From NCBI GenBank assembly GCA_017548365.1, contig JAFZAC010000016.1:248001-312000 (forward strand): 64,000 nucleotides of DNA. Direction: 5' to 3'. This document shows positions 26,141-32,986 of this stretch, one piece after another. Position 1 is the stretch's first letter. Every line of letters begins with the position of its first letter. The notes beneath the pieces were generated by a model that was given only the letters and a program-made list of their open reading frames with translations, made no database searches and was not told where the DNA came from. The DNA comes from Muribaculaceae bacterium. Its GTDB lineage: Bacteria; Bacteroidota; Bacteroidia; Bacteroidales; Muribaculaceae. The position numbers were made by a program, and so were the translations under genes.

Positions 26141-27442
26141 ATGACTTACAAAGAAGCTACAGAATACCTTTACAAACAGCTTCCTGCTTTTGAGCGTCAA
26201 GGAGCAAGTGGTTATAAGCCAGGACTGGGAACAACAATTGCCCTCGACAACTGGCTGGGAAATCCTCATCGCACATACCGCTGCATTCACGTGGCAGGAA
26301 CTAATGGCAAAGGGTCGGTAGCAAACATGCTTGCTGCCACGCTTCAAGCTAGCGGCTACCGCGTGGGATTATTCACATCGCCGCATCTGGTGGATTTCCG
26401 CGAACGCATCCGCGTGAACGGCGAGATGATTGCAAAGCGTTCGGTAAGTCGATTTGTGGAACGATGGCAAGAGAGCGGTCTGCCGTATGAGCCATCATTT
26501 TTTGAGTTGACAACAGCGCTAGCATTTGAATATTTCAAGCGTCAAAAGGTAGACTTTGCAGTGATTGAGGTGGGGCTTGGCGGCCGTCTCGACAGCAGCA
26601 ACATCATTACGCCCATCTTGAGTGTAATCACCAACATATCGATTGACCACACGCAATTCCTAGGCAACACACTTGCCGAGATAGCTAGCGAGAAAGCGGG
26701 AATCATCAAACCCAATGTGCCAGTGGTTGTGGGAGAAGCTTCACAACCAGAGGTGCGTGAAGTCTTTGAAAACACTGCACTCGAGCAGCACTCCCCTATA
26801 GTCATTGCTGCTGATGCACCCATAGTGACTGACTCGACGAAAAACGCCGATGGCACTTTGTCAATAATTACAACCCATGACGACGAACCACTGACCTGCC
26901 AACTTAGCGGCGACTATCAAGTTGCGAATGTCAACACGGTGATTCATGCTATCGAGGTTCTGAAGAAACATGGTGTAAAAATCAAAAAATCGGCTATTAA
27001 AAAAGGATTAGCGCATGTGTGCAAGTACACTGGATTCATGGGGCGATGGATGGTGATTGGCAAGGAGCCAACAGTGATTTGCGACGCAGGTCACAACGTT
27101 GGAGCATGGACAATTCAGTCACAACAACTGCGAAAACTCAAATGCGAGCACTTGCACATGGTGCTCGGTTTCTCTGCCGACAAAGACATCGATACTGTTC
27201 TAGGCATGATGCCAAAAGATGCCACATACTACTTCACCCAAGCGCAATCGTCACGCTCAATGAAGGCCGAAGTACTGCAAGCTCTAGGAGCAAAACATGG
27301 TCTCTACGGGAAAAGCTATGGCAAGGCACTTGATGCCTACAAAGCTGCAAAGCACACAGCAAAACCCAGTGATGCTATCTTCGTGGGCGGCAGTTTCTAC
27401 GTTCTAGGAGACCTATTCAAACACCTAAAATACAAAAAATGA
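26141..27442 (+). CDS. folC: bifunctional folylpolyglutamate synthase / dihydrofolate synthase
   Basis: 433 residues of the Mur ligase superfamily. It adds glutamate to dihydropteroate and to folates. P-loop HVAGTNGKGSVANML (residues 51-65), TSPHLVDFRERIRVNG (79-94), EVGLGGRLDSSN, and SIDHTQFLGNTLAEIASEKAGIIK are all family signatures, and CDAGHNVGAW marks the C-terminal domain. It ends within the left arm of the shared terminator with rnpB. Confidence 0.93.
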   Translation: MTYKEATEYLYKQLPAFERQGASGYKPGLGTTIALDNWLGNPHRTYRCIHVAGTNGKGSVANMLAATLQASGYRVGLFTSPHLVDFRERIRVNGEMIAKRSVSRFVERWQESGLPYEPSFFELTTALAFEYFKRQKVDFAVIEVGLGGRLDSSNIITPILSVITNISIDHTQFLGNTLAEIASEKAGIIKPNVPVVVGEASQPEVREVFENTALEQHSPIVIAADAPIVTDSTKNADGTLSIITTHDDEPLTCQLSGDYQVANVNTVIHAIEVLKKHGVKIKKSAIKKGLAHVCKYTGFMGRWMVIGKEPTVICDAGHNVGAWTIQSQQLRKLKCEHLHMVLGFSADKDIDTVLGMMPKDATYYFTQAQSSRSMKAEVLQALGAKHGLYGKSYGKALDAYKAAKHTAKPSDAIFVGGSFYVLGDLFKHLKYKK

Positions 27443-27461
27443 GACTTGCATAAGTCTCATT
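27438..27461. terminator. bidirectional terminator of folC and rnpB
   Basis: AATGAGACTT, loop GCAT, AAGTCTCATT. The left arm contains the folC stop codon; on the minus strand the hairpin is followed by a T run, ending rnpB. Confidence 0.85.
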
Positions 27462-27470
27462 ATGTTAAAA

Positions 27471-27830
27471 AAGCAGTGGAGTTATAAGCCGGGTTATGTA
27501 GCCATTACCCGTGGGTAATGCCGCTTGTCATTTATCTGTCTGCTACGTCGCCGCAGCAGTATAGCAGTCTACCCCCCGCCAATAGACGAGCAGCCCTGAC
27601 GGTATACTTGACCTTGCAACTCGCAGGTGGTGCGGCGCGCCATGTCGCCGTGGCGCCCGGTGGGCTCTTACCCCGCCTTTTCACCCTTACCACCCATGGG
27701 TGGCGGTTGTTTTCTGTCACCTTAACCCTGAGGTCGCCCCCAGCTTCCCGTTAAGAAATGCGATGCTCTGTGTTGCCCGGACTTTCCTCTCACGCTCCAA
27801 TGGCGCGAGCGACAAGCCACTCCACTGCTT
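27471..27830 (-). ncRNA. rnpB: RNase P RNA, bacterial type A
   Basis: About 360 nt. The ends pair as helix P1 (AAGCAGTGGAGT with ACTCCACTGCTT). Conserved core sequences on the minus strand include GAGGAAAGTCCGGGC (27789-27775), ACAGAAA near 27718-27712, GGTAAGAG-type sequence and AACCCGGCTTAT near the 3' end. This is the catalytic RNA that trims tRNA 5' leaders. A -7 box precedes it and a terminator follows. Confidence 0.96.
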
Positions 27831-27852
27831 GAAAATTTCTGTTTAGCGGCTG

Positions 27853-27860
27853 CAAAGGTA
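27853..27860 (-). promoter_or_regulatory. -7 promoter box of rnpB
   Basis: TACCTTTG on the minus strand, 23 bases before the mature 5' end of RNase P RNA. The -33 region falls inside the terminator hairpin of the upstream gene. Confidence 0.65.
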
Positions 27861-27868
27861 CAAAAAAG

Positions 27869-27904
27869 TTTGGAGATTGCACACATTTTTGTGCAATCTC
27901 CAAA
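27869..27904 (-). terminator. intrinsic terminator of the secreted-protein gene at 27928
   Basis: A perfect 15-bp stem (TTTGGAGATTGCACA, loop CATTTT) followed on the minus strand by CTTTTTTG. It abuts the rnpB -7 box. Confidence 0.88.
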
Positions 27905-27927
27905 TATATAGAGTATTTACTTTATTT

Positions 27928-29934
27928 TCACCTAACTTCCTTGGTAGTGATAATAGAGCCGTCGGTAAACTCAGTGATAACGATGTTCATGCCAGGGAAT
28001 GGATTGTCACTCATTACTCCCATCATGTTGATATATCTCATCTTTGTCACCTGTTTAGTAGTCAGGTCATCTATTCCAGTTGTCACGCTTGCATTAACCG
28101 GACAAATGGTATAGTTTGTGTAGTAATCGGCGTCGGTATAGGCAACTTTTGACCTCAACTCAGACATTGCCTTGCGTGGTTCTGGCTTGTGACTCCTCTT
28201 GGGTGCATAAGAAGCCGATGCTCTTTCCCAAGGCTCATTGATTTTGAACACGCTTGTCATATCGTAGCGGGCACCCTCAACCAGCGAACTTTGCAGTTCT
28301 GGGTTAATGCTGAAATCCAATCGCACCTGCACGGAATCCTGAGAGCTGCACAGATAAGGCTCACCACCTATCAACTTATACCAACCAGTAACTTGAGCCA
28401 GCTCATTGCCCAAAGCCATAATCTTGTCTTGGCTGATATTGTAAGAATAGAGATGCAGACTCTCAAAGTTAGGGTCAGTGATACCCGTTGGCGTTGACGA
28501 GAGAATGATGCGGGGGTTAGTCGCCACATCAACCACTTCGCCCTTGACAGTGTTAGGAGCGAGCACCTGCATCTGGCAGATATCGTTGTAGAGCTCGGTA
28601 TCGTCACCGCAGTCGAGAGCAATCCATGTGGGGTACCAATCCTGATACCAAGTGTAGCCCCACTCTGCATATGTGTCGACAAGAATCTCGAGTGCATTGT
28701 CGGTGACGAGAATTTGGCCGTCAATCATAGGCAGGGCCACATAGAGCGAGTCGGCAATCTTCATGTTGCCTTCCAGTCCTTCGTAGGTCACTTTCCACAG
28801 GCGTGTGCCCGGTGCTTCCTCGATGCTGATTGGATAGATTTGGTAGTTATTGTTATAAATTGTCACCATGCCGTCAATGTTATAACGCTCGGCAGGGTCG
28901 ACGGTTGGATATTCAATGCCAAACTTATTATAGCCTACCATTGTTACGGTAACGGGGTTGCCATCCTCGTCTTCCTCATTGCTGGTGATAGTGAAATTGC
29001 CGCTATCGTCAATCTCACTCAGGCTGATGCCATTAAGTTTCACACGCATGTTCTCATAGTGGTCGCTTTCAATGTAGCTCATGTACCCTGTCATGTCGAA
29101 GGGTTCGGTGAACATATCATCAACCAGACCCGTGGCATTCTTGAAATGAGTGGGATCAGTTATCTCCACAAGGCCCTTGTAGGTAGTCTTCACACCAGTC
29201 CAGCCCGACGGAATCACGGCTCCAACTTGATAAGTGCGGCCCACATCTCCATAAACCATAGCCGCATAGGCGTAATACTCCTCATCGAGCTGCATGAGCC
29301 ACAGATAGTCACCCCACTGATACTGAACATAGACCTCGGAGGTGAACTGGAATTCGGTTCCGTCGTCAAGGCTCTCAAGATTAGCAAGTGAGTCGAGTTT
29401 TGTGATATTAGGATCAACGGGATTGGGGTCCTCTCCATTTGGGTCATCGGTGGGGGCCTCATCGCTGGTGGTCACCACTATTGAGGCAATTTGTGCGTTC
29501 TTGGTGGTTGTGTGCGAGAAAGTCACACTCGAAGTGCTGCCGTCCCATGTGCCAACGCCACCACTTACGCTATAGTTTCCCACGTTGGCAAGCAGGTCAA
29601 AGTTGGAAGTATTGGCGGCATTGATGGTAACACCAACGATGCTTCCGCTTTCCACTGCAAAAGTAATAGAGCCGCCCACATAAATGCGTAGGGTGTAGCT
29701 GCCTTGCGAGTTCCATACGCGGGTCTCGGTGGAGCCGTTCACAGCAGTCAGACTCACGCCATCAATCGTGATAGTGCCTACATCTGTAAGATTCACTCCA
29801 TTGCTCTGAGCAGGAGCGGTAATGCCCATAGACTGAAGGCCTGCCTCGGTAGAAAAGTCAAAAGTCACCTCATCTCCCCATGCAGTCAGTGTCATGAGCA
29901 CAATAAAAACTGATAAAGATAATATTTTTTTCAT
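27928..29934 (-). CDS. large secreted protein with Por/T9SS-like C-terminal tail
   Basis: 668 residues with a signal peptide (MKKILSLSVFIVLMTLTAWG). The first 150 mature residues look like a beta-sandwich (FDFSTEAGLQSMGI ... VTFSHTTTKNAQIASIVVTT), then an acidic Pro/Asp linker (about 155-175) and a long beta-rich middle with two segments ending in OB-like patterns (YNIDGMVTIYNNNYQIYP). The last 40 residues, YINMMGVMSDNPFPGMNIV followed by ITEFTDGS and TTKEVR, share a pattern with the tail of the protein at 49142-50965. The catalytic role, if any, is not recognisable. A -7-like TAAATTTG (30008-30001) lies upstream. Confidence 0.7.
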   Translation of the reverse strand: MKKILSLSVFIVLMTLTAWGDEVTFDFSTEAGLQSMGITAPAQSNGVNLTDVGTITIDGVSLTAVNGSTETRVWNSQGSYTLRIYVGGSITFAVESGSIVGVTINAANTSNFDLLANVGNYSVSGGVGTWDGSTSSVTFSHTTTKNAQIASIVVTTSDEAPTDDPNGEDPNPVDPNITKLDSLANLESLDDGTEFQFTSEVYVQYQWGDYLWLMQLDEEYYAYAAMVYGDVGRTYQVGAVIPSGWTGVKTTYKGLVEITDPTHFKNATGLVDDMFTEPFDMTGYMSYIESDHYENMRVKLNGISLSEIDDSGNFTITSNEEDEDGNPVTVTMVGYNKFGIEYPTVDPAERYNIDGMVTIYNNNYQIYPISIEEAPGTRLWKVTYEGLEGNMKIADSLYVALPMIDGQILVTDNALEILVDTYAEWGYTWYQDWYPTWIALDCGDDTELYNDICQMQVLAPNTVKGEVVDVATNPRIILSSTPTGITDPNFESLHLYSYNISQDKIMALGNELAQVTGWYKLIGGEPYLCSSQDSVQVRLDFSINPELQSSLVEGARYDMTSVFKINEPWERASASYAPKRSHKPEPRKAMSELRSKVAYTDADYYTNYTICPVNASVTTGIDDLTTKQVTKMRYINMMGVMSDNPFPGMNIVITEFTDGSIITTKEVR

Positions 29935-30004
29935 TCTTAACTATTAATTCGTATATTTCTGAGTTATAAACGTGTATCAAATGGACGAGATAATCCCGCC
30001 CAAA

Positions 30005-30032
30005 TTTACACTTAAAACTTTACACTTAAAAC
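30005..30032. repeat. 14-bp tandem repeat after nadC
   Basis: Two perfect copies of TTTACACTTAAAAC just past the nadC stop codon (30038, minus strand). Reverse complement contains TTAAGTGT, the core of the repeat at 17134-17168. Confidence 0.7.
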
Positions 30033-30037
30033 TTATA

Positions 30038-30886
30038 TTAGAATGCCTTAAAGCTCATATCGAGCGACTTCACACTATGTGTCAAGGCTCCAACCGAGAT
30101 GTAGTCAACTCCGCACTCTCCGTAGGCACGCAAGGTGTTGATAGTGATGCCGCCGCTCGACTCGGTCTCGACCTGACCGTCAACGATTTTCACCGCCTCG
30201 CGGGTGAGTTCGGGGGTGAAGTTATCGAACATCACGCGGTCCACGCCACCTGCTGCAAGAGCCTCACGGAGTTCGTCGAGGTTACGAACCTCAATCTCAA
30301 TTTTCAGGTCCTTGTTGTTCTCCTTGCACCAGCGTTTTGCACCCTCGATGGCAGCAGTGATGCCACCTGCGAAGTCCACGTGGTTATCTTTCAAGAGAAT
30401 CATGTCGAAAAGGCCGATACGATGGTTGCATCCGCCGCCAATTTTCACAGCGTCCTTCTCCATAATGCGCATGCCTGGAGTGGTCTTGCGGGTGTCGAGC
30501 ACCTTGGTGTGGAGGCCCTCAAGTTCCTTCTGGTAACGTGCCGTTACAGTGGCAATGCCGCTCATGCGCTGCATGATGTTGAGCATCAGGCGTTCAGTCT
30601 GCAGCAGCGACTGTACCTTGCCCTCAACCACAAAGGCGATATCGCCAGGTTTCACGTGGGCACCGTCCTCGATGTAGGTTGTCATCTTAAGCTCTGGATC
30701 AAACTTCTCAAAGACTTTCTTTGCCATCTCTACTCCAGCAAGTATGCCTTCTTCTTTGACAATGAGGCGTGAGCGTCCCATCTCATCGGCTGGAATACTG
30801 CACAACGTCGTAGCATCTCCGTCGCCAATATCCTCGGCAAACGCCAAATCTATCAACTCATCAATCAATTCGTCTCTTGTTTTCAT
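30038..30886 (-). CDS. nadC: nicotinate-nucleotide pyrophosphorylase (carboxylating)
   Basis: 282 residues from ATG 30886; an in-frame TTG at 30904 lies too close to the predicted start point. The enzyme makes nicotinate mononucleotide from quinolinate and PRPP in de novo NAD synthesis. Signatures: DIGDGDATT near the N-terminus, LNIMQRMSGIAT, DTRKTTPGMR, HRIGLFDMILLKDNH, EIEVRNLDEL and SSGGI. nadA and nadB are not in the window. A strong promoter precedes it. Confidence 0.95.
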   Translation of the reverse strand: MKTRDELIDELIDLAFAEDIGDGDATTLCSIPADEMGRSRLIVKEEGILAGVEMAKKVFEKFDPELKMTTYIEDGAHVKPGDIAFVVEGKVQSLLQTERLMLNIMQRMSGIATVTARYQKELEGLHTKVLDTRKTTPGMRIMEKDAVKIGGGCNHRIGLFDMILLKDNHVDFAGGITAAIEGAKRWCKENNKDLKIEIEVRNLDELREALAAGGVDRVMFDNFTPELTREAVKIVDGQVETESSGGITINTLRAYGECGVDYISVGALTHSVKSLDMSFKAF

Positions 30887-30917
30887 ATCTTTTCTTTTTA
30901 TCAATTATTATCTGCCA

Positions 30918-30948
30918 CAAAGTTAATACATTTTTGCTGAACGTCAAA
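30918..30948 (-). promoter_or_regulatory. promoter of nadC
   Basis: TTTG (30948-30945), 19 bases, TAACTTTG (30925-30918) on the minus strand, full consensus; leader about 25 bases. Confidence 0.78.
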
Positions 30949-31057
30949 CAAGAAATCGTTTAGTTTACGGAAATACGTGAAATGGAATCGTTTCACAATA
31001 ATTGAGTGTGAAGATGGGATGTGAATTGAGTATTTGGCATTCTATAATTTCCACGCA

Positions 31058-31531
31058 TCACTCATGATGATAAGGTTCACCACGCAAGATTGTCATTGCG
31101 CGGTAAAGCTGCTCGGTGAAAATGAGTCGTATCATCTCGTGGGAGAATGTCATTGAAGATAGTGAAATCTTCTCGTTGGCGCGGGAATATACCTCGGACG
31201 AGAATCCATAAGGACCACCAACCACAAAGACCAACCGACGTTGCACAGAGCCCATTTTTTTCTCTATGTATCTCGAGAACTCAATAGAAGTGAACTGTTT
31301 GCCGTGTTCGTCGAGCAAAACTACATAATCGCTCTTATCGAGTGCGGTAAGAATGTTTCGACCCTCAGCGTCTTTTTGTTGCGATTGGGTGAGATTTTTG
31401 GTGTTCTTGGCATCTGGAATATACTGGATTTCAAAAGGCACATAGTGCGTGAGCCTCGAAGTGTATTCCTCAATGCCCTTGCTCAGGTAACCTCCTGACA
31501 TCTTTCCAACTACTGCCAGAACTATCTTCAT
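31058..31531 (-). CDS. rlmH: 23S rRNA (pseudouridine1915-N3)-methyltransferase
   Basis: 157 residues, the usual length. A SPOUT-class enzyme that methylates pseudouridine 1915 in helix 69 of 23S rRNA with SAM. The knot motifs are VVLLDEHGKQFTS, FVVGGPYGFSSEVY and the C-terminal SLSSMTFSHEMIRLIFTEQLYRA ending in GEPYHHE. It lies 8 bases after the diacylglycerol-kinase-like gene, so the two share a transcript. Confidence 0.95.
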   Translation of the reverse strand: MKIVLAVVGKMSGGYLSKGIEEYTSRLTHYVPFEIQYIPDAKNTKNLTQSQQKDAEGRNILTALDKSDYVVLLDEHGKQFTSIEFSRYIEKKMGSVQRRLVFVVGGPYGFSSEVYSRANEKISLSSMTFSHEMIRLIFTEQLYRAMTILRGEPYHHE

Positions 31532-31539
31532 TGTTAGAT

Positions 31540-32418
31540 TTATACAAAAAACTTAATACCGCCGGGATGGCATTTAACTGTCATATCAGTAATCATCGAC
31601 ATTGGTTCGCCGTCAATGTGGTAAACCCTTGGTAACGAAGCGTGAATCTTCACTTGGCGCGCCTGGTAGGTCTCGACATGGCGGTTTTTGTCAACCGTCT
31701 TCGTGAAAAGGCTGCCGCCAACAATTGCGCTCTCCAACGGACTGAAAGGTTTGATTATCGTGACATCCAACAAGCCATCCTGAAGGCTTGCATGAGGAGC
31801 AATAAAAGCATTGTTGCCATATTGCGAGGCATTGGCGCAAGTAATTACGAACACGTCTTCGTCTATTACACGTCCATCGATTTCAATGATGCAGTGGATG
31901 GGTTTATAGCGTGCATAGACTTGGAAAGCTGTTTTCACATAATTCAAAGCACCACGCTTAGTACGCTGGGCGTAACGGTCGGCAATATCGGCATCGAAGC
32001 CCATGCCTGCAGTGCACACAAAAGTGTCATCGTTGAGAGTGCAATAGTCGCACACTTCCACATTGTCACGGTTGATGACCTCCAAGGCCTTGCGCATGTT
32101 CATAGGAATCTCAAGGTGACGCGCCAAGCCATTGCCCGAGCCACAAGGTATAATAGCCAACGCAACATCGCTGTCACGCAATGAACTGGCAGCTCCGTTA
32201 ACAGTGCCATCGCCGCCCACGGCAATCACGCCATAGTAACCCTGTTCCACAGCCTGTGCAGCCAGATCGCTCACACGCATCTCGCGTGTGACAAGCGCAA
32301 CCTCAACGTCAAAACGGCTATGGTCGATTACCTCATCTATGAGTTGTGGCAAACGATCCTTCTTACTGTTACCAGAATAAGGATTGATTATTGCCATCAG
32401 TTTCTTGCGTTGTTCCAT
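31540..32418 (-). CDS. diacylglycerol/lipid kinase family protein (YegS/DagK-like)
   Basis: 292 residues of the DAGK catalytic fold. INPYSGNSKKDR near the N-terminus and AVGGDGTVNGAASSL (residues about 66-80) form the nucleotide site, with PCGSGNGLARHL next; the C-terminal beta sandwich ends in HIDGEPM. It phosphorylates a lipid such as diacylglycerol; the substrate is not certain. The -7 box ends only 5 bases before the ATG at 32418, so either the mRNA is leaderless or translation starts at the second Met (32397). Confidence 0.88.
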   Translation of the reverse strand: MEQRKKLMAIINPYSGNSKKDRLPQLIDEVIDHSRFDVEVALVTREMRVSDLAAQAVEQGYYGVIAVGGDGTVNGAASSLRDSDVALAIIPCGSGNGLARHLEIPMNMRKALEVINRDNVEVCDYCTLNDDTFVCTAGMGFDADIADRYAQRTKRGALNYVKTAFQVYARYKPIHCIIEIDGRVIDEDVFVITCANASQYGNNAFIAPHASLQDGLLDVTIIKPFSPLESAIVGGSLFTKTVDKNRHVETYQARQVKIHASLPRVYHIDGEPMSMITDMTVKCHPGGIKFFV

Positions 32419-32422
32419 AATG

Positions 32423-32454
32423 CAAAATTACTACTTTCTCGCAAAACTGGCAAA
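32423..32454 (-). promoter_or_regulatory. promoter of the DagK-like/rlmH operon
   Basis: TTTG (32454-32451), 20 bases, TAATTTTG (32430-32423) on the minus strand. The predicted start point coincides with the ATG at 32418. Confidence 0.75.
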
Positions 32455-32491
32455 AAAAGAGTGTTAAGGGACATTATATATATCAAAAAAA

Positions 32492-32521
32492 CCACGGCTA
32501 CTCTACACAGAGTTACCGTGG
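32492..32521 (-). terminator. intrinsic terminator of rpmE2
   Basis: CCACGG..ACTCT, loop, AGAGT..CCGTGG, followed on the minus strand by GTTTTTTTG. It lies 28 bases after the rpmE2 stop. Confidence 0.82.
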
Positions 32522-32548
32522 CTAATTTTCCTAAAGCGAAGAAGAGGA

Positions 32549-32803
32549 TTATTTCTTCTTGCGATCGCCGTAACGGCTCAAGAACTTATCAACACGACCA
32601 GCGGTGTCAACGAGTTTCTGCTTACCAGTGAAGAATGGGTGAGAAGAACTAGTAATCTCAAGCTTCACCAGTGGATAGGTCTTACCGTCAACCTCAATAG
32701 TCTCTTTAGTGTTGACTGTTGAGCGAGTGATGAAAACCTCTTCATTCGACATGTCCTTGAAAGCAACTTCGCGATAGTTGTCAGGATGAATACCTTGTTT
32801 CAT
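32549..32803 (-). CDS. rpmE2: 50S ribosomal protein L31 type B
   Basis: 84 residues. [19 protein letters not shown] and the [23 protein letters not shown] segment are typical of L31. There is no CxxC zinc ribbon, so it is the zinc-independent (C-minus, type B) paralog. No zinc-type rpmE occurs in the window. It has its own promoter, a leader of about 80 bases with two hairpins, and an intrinsic terminator, so it is monocistronic. Confidence 0.96.
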   Translation of the reverse strand: MKQGIHPDNYREVAFKDMSNEEVFITRSTVNTKETIEVDGKTYPLVKLEITSSSHPFFTGKQKLVDTAGRVDKFLSRYGDRKKK

Positions 32804-32835
32804 TTTAAATATATATTTAATATGTTATACAATAA

Positions 32836-32870
32836 CAGTGTTGGTAAGACACTGGAGGCAAAAAGGCCTC
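32836..32870 (-). promoter_or_regulatory. structured 5' leader of rpmE2
   Basis: Two adjacent hairpins in the mRNA leader: GAGGC/GCCTC (32855-32870) and CAGTGT/ACACTG (32836-32854), with 32 bases from the second to the ATG. This is a candidate L31 autoregulatory element. Seen by base pairing only. Confidence 0.45.
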
Positions 32871-32888
32871 TAAAATTGTAATGGCGCG

Positions 32889-32919
32889 CAAAGGTACGAA
32901 CTTTTTTTGAAACAGCAAA
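32889..32919 (-). promoter_or_regulatory. promoter of rpmE2
   Basis: TTTG (32919-32916), 19 bases, TACCTTTG (32896-32889) on the minus strand. Confidence 0.78.
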
Positions 32920-32970
32920 ATTTTTGTGAAAATAGTGTTTAATAATTCTCTTTTTATAAAAAAATGTGGT

Positions 32971-32978
32971 TATCTTTG
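32971..32978 (+). promoter_or_regulatory. -7 box of the glycosidase-like lipoprotein gene
   Basis: TATCTTTG, immediately upstream of ATGs at 32981 and 32987; the mRNA would have almost no leader. Confidence 0.55.
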
Positions 32979-32986
32979 CAATGCCA

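Noticed and set aside
27518..27754. small frames within the 27.5-27.8 kb gap
   Set aside because: The region is RNase P RNA; the frames follow its helices.
29972..30772. 266-codon plus-strand frame opposite nadC
   Set aside because: Antisense to a well-supported enzyme; translation shows no domain.
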